A stretch of 64,000 bases of DNA, taken from the NCBI GenBank assembly GCA_964346585.1, contig CAYFVQ010000223.1, positions 1 to 64,000 on the forward strand, written 5' to 3'. The DNA is from SOIA01 sp964346585 (GTDB taxonomy: Bacteria; Acidobacteriota; Aminicenantia; Aminicenantales; Aminicenantaceae). The translations under genes and the position numbers were made by a program. Under the pieces are notes generated by a model. That model saw only the letters and a list, made by a program, of their open reading frames with translations. It made no database searches and was not told where the DNA came from. Shown here one piece after another: positions 7,588-15,810 of this stretch (position 1 is its first letter; each line of letters begins with the position of its first letter).

Positions 7588-9254
7588 TCCTCCTCGTAGT
7601 AGGCATAGACAAAGGGGTCGGTGGCTTTTTTCCACCCTGAGTATACCCTTTTGCCGTTTTTAAGGAGCCACATGATGTTGTATTCATACTCAAGATTATT
7701 GGGCTCATGGAAATAGAAATAATCAATGTTTAACGGATCTCCTTTTCGCAAAACAACTTCTTTTGTTATTTCTTTTCCGAAATTTGTGTGCCTGAACTGG
7801 ATAGCCACACGTATGATGCCGTTCTCTGTCATATTCTCTTCTTCGGCCAAGACTTCGATAAAACGATAGCGATGCGGAGGAGCCAAAGTGATCACGGGTT
7901 GCGACGTTTTTATCCACTCAGAATCCGCTTCAATTCCTCCGATATAGCTCCAGATCGGCTTATATTCATACTCAAGCCACTTTTCGGCACTGTCCCCTTT
8001 TCTCCGGTAAGTGAACGAAAGCTTGTTACCGTTTTCACTAAATTTTGTCCGGTCGAAGACGATATCATTAGAAACCGGCTCTACATCCTCATCTTCATAC
8101 TCTTTTTTAAATGTGATTCCCGCAAAGTTTATGAATCCTTTAAAAGTTTCAAGGTCCTCACCGTCCAGAATGACATGAATCGTCCGTTCTTGAAACGTGG
8201 GATCATCCAGGTCCACAACGCCAAAAATATCCCCATTCTTGCCGTATTTCTCATAAAAATTACCTATATTCCCTGTCATGGGAATCTCTCTCTGGTCTCT
8301 TTTTCTTCTTCTTAGATCCACCGTGTATTCTCCGGTCATCGTTACTTTTTTCATGTATTGTCCCACATTCGCTATGCTGAAAATACTACTGAGCTTGCCG
8401 CCTCCGGCTCCTCCACTGGCTTTACCCATATCTGAAAGCTGCACGGGTTTCGCCTCGAACATCATTTTGGCGAGTGTGCTGTAAGCGGTGTTCAACAAGG
8501 CATCCATGTTCGTGTCTTCACCGATAACTTCGAGTTCTATAGCCCCGGTCTCCTTTAAATCATCATAAATCTTCGAAATTTGATAGCTGGCAAAAAAAGT
8601 TCCCCCTTTCGCATGAAATTCTTTATGCTCATAGACTTTATCCCAATTCACTTTGAGCGTGGCTTCATAGGCTGGGGTCAGACCTTGATAAGTCATGATG
8701 AACTGAACAGAGACATCAGAAGTCGGCCTCCTGAAAGATTCCATGAGAAACGTAGAGCCCTCTTCATTCAGGGCGATGGATACCGCGGCTTCAGCTCCAG
8801 CCAGGAGAGGGGCTTTACCTGTTCCTGCGATTTTCCGGGTGAAGATTCCGCCTTCTCCCGCCGATGAAGAGATTATATGAAATTCTCCTTGGATAAAAGG
8901 GACGGGTCCGATTATTTTTCCATCCTGGTCATGTCTTTTCAGTTCTCCTTCCGCATCTCTTAACTCCTTATCTGTCAGGCCATAAGTCACCAGGAAAGAA
9001 AGAATCCCACCTGTGACTTCCTTTCCTGTTTTGACATACTGGAGAAAACTGAACTTGGGAGTCCCATCCGGCCAGGTGGCTATTCGGGGAGACAAAGGCA
9101 TGTAATGATAGCCGTGCTCATCGGAGTGGTCTTGAAACAGGATGACATCTCCCACCTGAATGGGTTCAGCATCAAGTAAAATTTCTCCGCTGATTAAAGA
9201 AGTGACAAGAAACAGACCGCAGCCAATTAACAATAAACGATTGAGGAACCGCAT
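7584..9254 (-). CDS. Secreted multidomain beta protein of the large paralogous family
   Basis: The product has 556 residues. The signal peptide has hydrophobic residues about 7-21 and ends near LISGE. Blocks in order are EILLDAEPIQVGDVILFQDH, YHYMP, ATWPDGTPKF, GGILSFLVTYGLT, GPVPFIQGEFHIIS, GTGKAPLL, FIMTYQGLTPAYEATLKVNW and a Gly-rich hinge (GKASGGAGGGK). Then follow the two C-terminal beta modules: DDPTFQERTIHVILDGEDL, and HRYRFIEVLAEEENMTEN with the ending NLEYEYNIMWLLKNGKRVYSGW. The strong site AAAGGAGGAAAAG precedes the ATG. It is 90 bp downstream of the 733-residue gene and overlaps the next gene by 4 bp. Strong block conservation with the 565- and 607-residue paralogs shows a shared fold. 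The role is unknown. Confidence 0.88.
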   Translation of the reverse strand: MRFLNRLLLIGCGLFLVTSLISGEILLDAEPIQVGDVILFQDHSDEHGYHYMPLSPRIATWPDGTPKFSFLQYVKTGKEVTGGILSFLVTYGLTDKELRDAEGELKRHDQDGKIIGPVPFIQGEFHIISSSAGEGGIFTRKIAGTGKAPLLAGAEAAVSIALNEEGSTFLMESFRRPTSDVSVQFIMTYQGLTPAYEATLKVNWDKVYEHKEFHAKGGTFFASYQISKIYDDLKETGAIELEVIGEDTNMDALLNTAYSTLAKMMFEAKPVQLSDMGKASGGAGGGKLSSIFSIANVGQYMKKVTMTGEYTVDLRRRKRDQREIPMTGNIGNFYEKYGKNGDIFGVVDLDDPTFQERTIHVILDGEDLETFKGFINFAGITFKKEYEDEDVEPVSNDIVFDRTKFSENGNKLSFTYRRKGDSAEKWLEYEYKPIWSYIGGIEADSEWIKTSQPVITLAPPHRYRFIEVLAEEENMTENGIIRVAIQFRHTNFGKEITKEVVLRKGDPLNIDYFYFHEPNNLEYEYNIMWLLKNGKRVYSGWKKATDPFVYAYYEEE

Positions 9255-9344
9255 CTTTTCCTCCTTTTTTTAAGTATGCTTTAAATCAGTTTCTAATATC
9301 TCTGTCTATGTTTTTTGGCAATCTAAAGCCGTTATCTTCCCGCT

Positions 9345-11543
9345 CTACTTGAACAGATTCGAGATATGAAAAACTCCGATGGTGAGGTCTAACGAGTCAG
9401 ATACAAACTCCCAATCAACAGATTCTGCGGATTCGCCAGTTGTTGTTATGGCTTTGATCTTATAGCTGAACTCAAGAGGCTCCTGGTCCGATAAGGGGAG
9501 ATAGACGAGTACTGTGGCAAGAGAATTCTCCTTGGTCAGATCGACTGAATCGATCAAGCCTTCTTTCGGCTGAGGGCTCAAATAGGGAGACTTGATTTCG
9601 ACATGGACTTTTTCAATCTGTAATGAAGTCTCATACTGGGAGGGATCAAAGACATTCTCGAGCACCTCTATGTTGATTTTTCGCATCCGCTCAATGTAAG
9701 ACACAGCCTCGATCTTGCCCCAGATGTTGTCCAGGCTTTCCTGATTGTCAAAATCAGGAGATATCTCGAGCCAGTAACTTTTTATGTGATCTTTGAAAAA
9801 TTGATTCACATCAGGATCGATATAGGTCTCTGATTCGGGCACATCTATCCCTACTCTCTCTTTGGCTTCTTTTTTAACTTTTTCTTCAACTTCTTCTTTC
9901 AAGACACCCAATGCCTGGTCCAGGAGCGACTTTTTTTTCGGCTTTTTCACTGCTTCACCAAGGACATTTCTCAACTCAGCCTTGAGCAATGGCTGTGGTG
10001 CCATTTGAACTGTGATAGTGCCTTCTTCTCCTGGAGGAATAATGACTTCTTGTTCACTTTTTAGAGCTCTGTAAACTTCTTTTCTGTTGGCGAAGTCGAA
10101 ACGGAGATTAACATTTTCGACCTTCAGAGGAAAATCAGAGAGATTCTTCACGTTATGGATGGTGAACGTCGAATCTTTATTGTTGAAAGTAAAATTCACT
10201 TCTTCAAGAGGAGAAATGAAGCTGCCGACAAAATACCGCAAACCCACTTTGATGGGTATCTCTTTTTCGACGGCTGCCGATTTGATATGCATGCCGGCTG
10301 TCAATCCTTCTTTTTCCATCAGAGGCTTTAACTCAGCCATGCTTTCTGGAGTCATGGTGATGTTGATCGGCATCTCTCCTTCCAGAGAACCGAAAGAAGG
10401 AAACCGAATGTCTTCGATCTGCCAGTCTCCCCATCCTTCCATGTCTATGATATTCGCCTCATCATAAGGTAAAGGCCTTAGAGAGACTCTCCCTCTGAAT
10501 TTCTTTCTCACAGCTTCTTCCAGAATCTTCACATCATCAGGATTAATATCCGCACTCAGAAAGAAAGTGGCTTTTATCTTTTTGTCCTGAGTCCAGACTG
10601 CATTGATCCTGTAACTTCCCAGGTCTCTTCCTTTGATAAGATTGATCTCTTTCGGCAGAAAATAGTACACATCTCTGTTCTTGTTATCCCTATAGATGTG
10701 TTCTGAAAGGGAGATGGGCTCCTCGACTGCCACAGGGCCAAGATCAATAACATCATGTTTTGGAGGAGGAGCTCCGACTGGCCTGACAACGAGGGGCTTC
10801 ATCTTCATGAATTTGAGCGTGCTGGGCTTGGCCACCGCTGTCTTCTGGGCCTGCAATTGTGCCTTGGCAGTGGGTTTCTTAGTTACGCCTATTTTGGCAG
10901 TAGCGAGCATGGGAGTTGTGATTATTTTCGCCTCCTGCCACACCGCCCAATCCTGAGCGAAAGAATTGCCTGCATTCACCCTCAATTCTATTCTCAGCTT
11001 TTGACCGGAATAATCTTTTAAATCCGCAGTTATCACATCCAATTTTCTATCATACTTTGCTAGGTGTCTTATGAGACGACGTCCTCTTTTTGTGGCAATG
11101 TTATAAACAGAAACTTCAAATGTGGCGCCATCCGTACGCGTCGCTTCCTTGCGGAATCCGACTTTAGCGGAAAACTTGGCGTTTGCAGGGATATCGACAT
11201 TATGAAAATATCCGATAACCAATCCTCCGGTTTTATACTCCGGTTGGGTCTGCAAGACACTTCTCGGATATTTTTTTCCGTCTTCGAGTTCGACATTATT
11301 CACGTATCGCGCAGAACCTTTTTTATCATTCCTCATGTCACTAAAATTCAGCTTAGTAACAGTCGGGACAGCACCAAGGGGAAGAGGTTTGTTCACCCAG
11401 GTCGCAGACCGAGCAACCCTTATAAAATTGTAGACCTCATTACTAGCGGCCTGGCTGTGTAGATGCATTGAGAAAGCAAAGATGATAATTCCGATGAAGA
11501 GAAACAGAAATAAAGCTTTGCTTGATAATACAGAAGTTTTCAT
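9345..11543 (-). CDS. Large secreted protein with lectin-like N-terminal domain, head of the array
   Basis: The start at 11543 (MKTSVLSSKALFLFLF) follows AAAAAGGAGGAACAC, giving 732 residues; a longer frame of 13 more codons lacks a site. After the signal peptide, residues about 30-200 look like a beta-sandwich of the NPCBM type (AKVGFRKEATRTDGATFEVSV, later LRIELRVNAGN and DWAVWQEA). This would suggest carbohydrate binding and is inference from pattern. A Lys/Ala/Pro linker leads to a segment (SEHIYRDNKNRDVYYFLP and ATFFLSADINPDDV) recognisable as a distant copy of the N-terminal block of the other array proteins. A coiled Lys/Glu region and C-terminal beta modules (LEFSYKIKAITTTGESAES) follow. 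It is the first gene after the array promoter. Confidence 0.85.
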   Translation of the reverse strand: MKTSVLSSKALFLFLFIGIIIFAFSMHLHSQAASNEVYNFIRVARSATWVNKPLPLGAVPTVTKLNFSDMRNDKKGSARYVNNVELEDGKKYPRSVLQTQPEYKTGGLVIGYFHNVDIPANAKFSAKVGFRKEATRTDGATFEVSVYNIATKRGRRLIRHLAKYDRKLDVITADLKDYSGQKLRIELRVNAGNSFAQDWAVWQEAKIITTPMLATAKIGVTKKPTAKAQLQAQKTAVAKPSTLKFMKMKPLVVRPVGAPPPKHDVIDLGPVAVEEPISLSEHIYRDNKNRDVYYFLPKEINLIKGRDLGSYRINAVWTQDKKIKATFFLSADINPDDVKILEEAVRKKFRGRVSLRPLPYDEANIIDMEGWGDWQIEDIRFPSFGSLEGEMPINITMTPESMAELKPLMEKEGLTAGMHIKSAAVEKEIPIKVGLRYFVGSFISPLEEVNFTFNNKDSTFTIHNVKNLSDFPLKVENVNLRFDFANRKEVYRALKSEQEVIIPPGEEGTITVQMAPQPLLKAELRNVLGEAVKKPKKKSLLDQALGVLKEEVEEKVKKEAKERVGIDVPESETYIDPDVNQFFKDHIKSYWLEISPDFDNQESLDNIWGKIEAVSYIERMRKINIEVLENVFDPSQYETSLQIEKVHVEIKSPYLSPQPKEGLIDSVDLTKENSLATVLVYLPLSDQEPLEFSYKIKAITTTGESAESVDWEFVSDSLDLTIGVFHISNLFK

Positions 11544-11718
11544 GTGTTCCTCCTTTTTCAGATTCATTAAAACCTGTGACAAATAATGCTATGCATCTAT
11601 ATTTTGATTAACGAAATAATCTTTTGTGAAAGAAGAAACCATACCAGGTGAATTCTGAATTGATCCCGCGCACGAATATAGATTGACTTCCACCGGCTTC
11701 CTTGTTCTTTGTTTTCCT

Positions 11719-11747
11719 ACTATAGAAATTATGCCCAAAAATGTCAA
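11719..11747 (-). promoter_or_regulatory. Sigma70-type promoter of the secreted-protein array
   Basis: On the minus strand TTGACA (11742-11747) and TATAGT (11719-11724) are separated by exactly 17 bp, close to the ideal housekeeping promoter. Transcription would start near 11712, leaving a leader of about 170 nt before the ATG at 11543. The divergent hydrolase gene begins at 11918. The rest of the 11544-11917 gap shows no other gene. Confidence 0.7.
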
Positions 11748-11917
11748 TCAAAAAAAGGAATCACAGCCCCGCATTCCAGGCTTGAGATTGACCAATTGTC
11801 CCTGAATGGGAATTCTTGGTACAAGCATCAAAGGCTCTTCCCTTTACGACTTGAAATACCGAATTGATTTATTTAAAAATAGAGAAAGGTATCCATTCAT
11901 TTTTTGAGGAATTAATC

Positions 11918-13267
11918 ATGAAAATGAAAAAGAACGCTCGCATCCTTGTGACTGCTTTATTATTTGGATTATTGCTTTTTCCCAGCCAAATTCTGGGAGA
12001 TGCCTTCCCCGAGGAGCTCATCGCCCAGGCTAAAGAATTTGTCGATCTAATGGTAAAGGGAGAATTTGCCAAGGCCGTAGAAAATTTTGACAGCATCATG
12101 TCCAAAGCCATGCCGAAGGAGAAACTCAAAGAAGTGTGGCAGACAGTGATCAAACAGGCCGGCCCATTCAAAAAGCAAACAGGAACACGAACAGAAACTC
12201 TGCCAAAATTTGAAATCGTCTACGTTGCCTGTGAGTTTGAAAAAACAAACCTTGATATCAAAGTTGTCTTCAACAGAGAAAAACAGATCTCTGGCCTCTG
12301 GTTTGCTCCAGCCCAGAAAGAATACAGCGCTCCTGATTATGTTCGACTGAATGCCTTCAAAGAAAAAGAAATTGTGGTCGGGAGCGGCGAATGGGCACTT
12401 CCGGGCACTCTGACACTCCCTGAGGGGAAAGGCCCGTTCCCCGCAGTTGTGCTTGTTCACGGCTCAGGACCGAATGACCGGGATGAGAGCATCGGCCCCA
12501 ATAAGCCGTTCCGGGACTTGGCCTGGGAGCTGGCCTCTCAGAATATTGCCGTTCTCCGCTACGAGAAAAGGACGCGGGTTCACAGCCAGAAAATCAAAAA
12601 TTTCGAGGGGAAATTCACAGTTAATGATGAGACTATCGATGATGCTCTGGCTGCAGTTCATCTACTCCGTGGAATTAAAGAAATCGATGAGCGAAAAATA
12701 TGCATCCTCGGCCACAGTCTGGGAGGAATGCTAGTTCCGAGGATAGGAATGCTTGATACAGAAATCGCAGGTTTCATCATAATGGCGGGGACAACCAGGC
12801 CTGTGGAAGAAGTGATGCTTGAACAGGTGAAATACATCATTTCGACTGACGGAAAGATCACTGAAAACGAAAAAGCCAGGCTGATCGAGATTGAAAAAGC
12901 AGTGGAGAAAGTCAAAAATCTTAAAGAATCCGATTCCCTTCCAGGTCAAGAGAACATACTTGGCGCTCCACCATCATACTGGTTGGACCTCCGAAGCTAT
13001 GATCCGGCTCAAATGGCCCAAAAGGTGCGGCAGCCGATGCTCGTACTCCAGGGTGGACGGGATTACCAGGTCACAGAGGACGATTTTGATGGATGGAAAA
13101 ACGCACTCTCCTCACGCCCGGATGTCGAATTCAAATTCTACCCCAAGCTCAATCACCTCTTTATCGAGGGAAAAGGAAAGAGCACCCCAGCTGAATATTC
13201 ACAAGCGGGACATGTGGCCAAGTATGTGATAGATGACATCACCGCCTGGATCAAGAGCCAGATTTAA
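11918..13267 (+). CDS. Secreted alpha/beta hydrolase with N-terminal DUF3887-like domain
   Basis: The start at 11918 (MKMKKNARILVTALLFG) has TGAGGA seven bases upstream; the open frame continues 18 codons further but without a site. The product has 449 residues. After the signal peptide (ending near ILGDA), residues about 25-120 resemble DUF3887 (AKEFVDLMVKGEFAKAVENF, VFNREKQISGLWF). The catalytic part follows: the oxyanion strand VVLVHGSGPNDRD near residue 180, the nucleophile elbow GHSLGG (Ser near 266), an acid candidate in GGRDYQV (near 381) and the base His in LNHLF (near 412). It is probably a periplasmic esterase or peptidase-like hydrolase; the substrate cannot be read from sequence. 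It stands alone, divergent from the array, with structured element copy A just downstream. Confidence 0.9.
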   Translation: MKMKKNARILVTALLFGLLLFPSQILGDAFPEELIAQAKEFVDLMVKGEFAKAVENFDSIMSKAMPKEKLKEVWQTVIKQAGPFKKQTGTRTETLPKFEIVYVACEFEKTNLDIKVVFNREKQISGLWFAPAQKEYSAPDYVRLNAFKEKEIVVGSGEWALPGTLTLPEGKGPFPAVVLVHGSGPNDRDESIGPNKPFRDLAWELASQNIAVLRYEKRTRVHSQKIKNFEGKFTVNDETIDDALAAVHLLRGIKEIDERKICILGHSLGGMLVPRIGMLDTEIAGFIIMAGTTRPVEEVMLEQVKYIISTDGKITENEKARLIEIEKAVEKVKNLKESDSLPGQENILGAPPSYWLDLRSYDPAQMAQKVRQPMLVLQGGRDYQVTEDDFDGWKNALSSRPDVEFKFYPKLNHLFIEGKGKSTPAEYSQAGHVAKYVIDDITAWIKSQI

Positions 13268-13307
13268 ATCAGAGCTTTTATGCTGGTTTCCTTAGAGATT
13301 TGAGGGA

Positions 13308-13559
13308 TGAAATACACGAAAATGGAAGAAGCGACCTTGAAGATTTAGCCTTCTCGAATCATCCTTCGAGGGAAGCCGATGGAATCGGCCGCTGAGTATG
13401 TTTGAGCACGAGAGGATCAATCTTATAGAAAGTGATTTAGCACGGACATCAAGTTTGAAGTGGCAGGACTAACATGCGGAGTTACGCAAGCGCCGAGAAG
13501 GATGTTGAGAGAATGGCGTAAAAAATCTGAAGGGAGCTTCGACATTTTCGCGTATTTCA
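13308..13559 (+). repeat. Structured intergenic element, copy A
   Basis: This 252-bp element is closed by a 17-bp inverted repeat (TGAAATACACGAAAATG at 13308-13324 against 13543-13559, one mismatch). The core begins GAAGCGAC. Hairpin 1 (13339-13353) has stem GAAG/CTTC and loop ATTTAGC. A GAGGGAA word leads into hairpin 2 (13375-13389), with stem GCCGAT/ATCGGC and loop GGA. It continues through GAGCACGA, GCGGAGTT and a GGAGC end. Copies B and C share all these words and both loops, but their closing repeats differ completely. It sits between the convergent hydrolase and nuclease genes, in a 322-bp gap with no ORF. Orientation is set by the core; G.U pairs in copy C favour a plus-strand RNA. 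Confidence 0.7.
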
Positions 13560-13589
13560 CTCAAAAAAATAAAAAAAGAGAAGTGATCT

Positions 13590-14804
13590 TTAGGTTTTAT
13601 TCTTTAAATCGACCTTGCGGATCACCTTTTTAACGAGGAAATCCTTTATCCTGTCCACGACTTCAAGAGGCCAGGTTTTCAGCATTCGGCTGAGCATACT
13701 GTTGTTCACAGTTGAAACATCTGTATATTTGTCATTTTCTATCAGGAACTCTCGTAATCCCTTCCACTTTTCCTGATTGTCCTTTCGGGTGGGGGCACCG
13801 AGCTCTTCTTTAACTGTAACGACCAAACGCTTGTCTGGCCCATCGATAACCTGGCTGCCTTCTTTTTCAGCGAACTCTATTGCTGCTTCTGCGATCTTTT
13901 CCTGTTCCTGTTCGATCTCGGATATTTTCTCCTTCAACTTCTTTTTATCTTCCTCAAGTTCTGCATAAGCGGCGACCAGTTTCACGCCAGGATCCTTTTT
14001 GTACTTGTTTTCTTCCAGCTTCTCTACTTTTTTGGGGTGCTTCCACAACGGACAGATCTCCTGGAAGTCACACCAATCACAGAGGGCGCTTTTGGTCGGA
14101 GGAAATTCCTCGCAAGATTCAATGATTTTTATCCTGTCAATGACTCTTTCTTCTATTTCCATGAGCTGTTTCTTGGTCCTGGAAGACTCGATCTGCTTGT
14201 TGAATAAGAGATAATGCCAGATAAGTTTTGCCTTCTCAGCCTCTGTCCATTGACTCATCAGTGCGAGCTGATAAAGTGGCAGTTGAAAATCTTGGTCAGC
14301 TTGCTCCTGGGTCATCAACGAACCCGAAGTTTTGTAATCATGAATCTCGAATATCTTTCCTTTATCATTCCAGTCTAGGCGGTCGAGTATTCCCACGAAC
14401 CTGTATTTCTCCTCACCTCTCTCGAGGTTGAAATAAATGGATTCTTCAGTTTTCACAATTTTCGTTCTGTCAAAGGGTTGGTATTCATCATAATAATCGA
14501 TCAAACTTTTCTTCCCTTTTTGGAAATATTCTTTTGCGGAGAGTTCATCTTTGACGATCTTGATGGCGTCACTGAAATCTTTTTTCCATAATTCTTCATA
14601 TTTTGAGAGAAGCCACTCTTTTGGCTTGACACTCTTGTTCTTGATAAAGTCATACAGTTCCTTCAGAGCTTCATGGACTTTTGTCCCCAAAAAAGCCTCT
14701 ATAGTTTCGACTTTAAGAGGAACCCTGTCGATGTATCTGTATTTATACTGGAGTTTGCATTTTTCAAAACTTTCTATTCGACTGTTTGAATATATCTTTC
14801 CCAT
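13590..14804 (-). CDS. PD-(D/E)XK nuclease, RecB/Cas4-like with Fe-S cysteines
   Basis: This 404-residue cytoplasmic protein belongs to the PDDEXK_1 superfamily. It begins SNSRIESFEKCKLQYKYRY, the typical N-terminal Cys-containing helix of AddB/Cas4-like nucleases. A GTKVHEALKELY helix carries the conserved His. The catalytic D-x-K motif is seen in IFEIHDYKTSG near residue 155. A Cys cluster, CDWCDFQEICPLW near residue 245, together with the N-terminal Cys, would bind a [4Fe-4S] cluster. Residues about 265-325 form a charged coiled coil (EEDKKKLKEKISEIEQEQEK). No helicase domain and no cas genes are nearby, so it is probably a free-standing DNA-end or single-strand processing nuclease. The ATG follows AAAGAAGGGAGG. 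Confidence 0.88.
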   Translation of the reverse strand: MGKIYSNSRIESFEKCKLQYKYRYIDRVPLKVETIEAFLGTKVHEALKELYDFIKNKSVKPKEWLLSKYEELWKKDFSDAIKIVKDELSAKEYFQKGKKSLIDYYDEYQPFDRTKIVKTEESIYFNLERGEEKYRFVGILDRLDWNDKGKIFEIHDYKTSGSLMTQEQADQDFQLPLYQLALMSQWTEAEKAKLIWHYLLFNKQIESSRTKKQLMEIEERVIDRIKIIESCEEFPPTKSALCDWCDFQEICPLWKHPKKVEKLEENKYKKDPGVKLVAAYAELEEDKKKLKEKISEIEQEQEKIAEAAIEFAEKEGSQVIDGPDKRLVVTVKEELGAPTRKDNQEKWKGLREFLIENDKYTDVSTVNNSMLSRMLKTWPLEVVDRIKDFLVKKVIRKVDLKNKT

Positions 14805-15024
14805 TAGGGGCCTCCCTTCTTTTCCTCTTCGATCAAAAATGAATCATATGTCGCATCTATCATATATAACTCTTTAACCGGTTGAAAATTCTCACTAGTG
14901 TATCAGAAATCCGGATTCAGTAATATTATAAGCCTTTTGGTTGTCCTGACAATCCAAAAGGACATGGTTAATGAGGAAAGAGTCAGAAATAAGGAGTGAA
15001 CGAGACGAATAGATTAATTAATAA

Positions 15025-15117
15025 GGTTGAGGAGGGAATGGTATGAAAAATCTGACTGGAGCGAGAACATCCCTGAATACTATCTGATCATTTACCCACA
15101 CAAAATGGAAGAGAACC
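15025..15117 (+). repeat. Right-end fragment of the structured element, copy D
   Basis: From about 15025 this stretch matches the right third of copy B, including GAAAAATCTGACTGGAGC and the 22-bp terminal repeat (15096-15117, ending GGAAGAGAACC). The left arm and both core hairpins are missing, and no matching left repeat is found in 14805-15024. It is therefore a 5'-truncated copy of the same mobile-looking family. The remainder of the 321-bp gap between the nuclease and the ABC ATPase shows nothing recognisable. Confidence 0.75.
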
Positions 15118-15125
15118 TTTAAAAA

Positions 15126-15803
15126 TTAGGCGCCGTTATTCTCGATTGTCCCGTCTATAAGATGAATCACTCTCTGGGCTCTTTCAGAAATATAGGGATT
15201 GTGAGTGATGACCACGAGCGTGTGGCCCTGTTTCCAGAGGTCCTCGAATATGGCCAGGATTTCGTCTCCGGATTTGGTATCCAGGTTTCCAGTCGGCTCA
15301 TCAGCCAGGATCAACCTGGGATTATTGGCCAGAGACCTGGCTATCGCCACCCGCTGCATCTCTCCTCCGGACAGTTCGCTGGGCTTGTGATGAGCTCTTC
15401 CTTTCAGGCCCACCTTATCCAGCAGCTCCATCGAACGTAATTTCCTCGACCTGGCCTTCATTCCCATGAATATCATCGGAATCTCCACGTTCTCAAAGGC
15501 TGTGGCATATGGAAGCAGGTTGAAATTCTGGAAGACAAACCCGATTTTTTTATTCCTGATCTCGGCCAGTTTATTATGGTTAAAAGCCGCGACCGGTTCT
15601 CCTTCAAAATAAAATTCTCCCGAACTCGGCACATCCAGACAGCCCATTATGTTCATCAGTGTGGATTTTCCGGAGCCCGATGGGCCGACAAGCCCGACGA
15701 ACTCATTCTCTTTGATTTCCAGGTCGATATTCTTGAGAGCGGCGACCTGGGCATGTCCTGTCCCGTATATCTTCTTGATTTTATCCATTTTTATCATGGT
15801 CAA
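15126..15803 (-). CDS. ABC transporter ATP-binding protein, MacB/LolD type
   Basis: This 225-residue ATPase couples ATP hydrolysis to the two FtsX-like permeases encoded just upstream. Walker A is GPSGSGKST (about residues 40-48), the Q-loop lies in FVFQNFNLLPY, the signature is LSGGEMQRVAIARSL, Walker B is LILADEPTGNLD and the switch His is in VVITHNP. Length and motifs match the LolD/MacB-N family, which powers mechanotransmission across the periplasm rather than classical import. It is the last gene of the operon, 7 bp after the permease at 15811-17058. The start at 15803 (MTMIKMDKI) is near GAGGAG. Confidence 0.93.
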   Translation of the reverse strand: MTMIKMDKIKKIYGTGHAQVAALKNIDLEIKENEFVGLVGPSGSGKSTLMNIMGCLDVPSSGEFYFEGEPVAAFNHNKLAEIRNKKIGFVFQNFNLLPYATAFENVEIPMIFMGMKARSRKLRSMELLDKVGLKGRAHHKPSELSGGEMQRVAIARSLANNPRLILADEPTGNLDTKSGDEILAIFEDLWKQGHTLVVITHNPYISERAQRVIHLIDGTIENNGA

Positions 15804-15810
15804 ACTCCTC

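Noticed and set aside
13308..13559. CRISPR array, tRNA or attC-type site
   Set aside because: There are no evenly spaced direct repeats and no tRNA cloverleaf or T-loop sequence. Integron-site ends are absent; the repeated unit is a single folded element per locus.
13590..14804. Cas4 of a CRISPR system
   Set aside because: The nuclease fold and cysteines are Cas4-like, but it has a long coiled coil and there are no other cas genes or repeats in the window.
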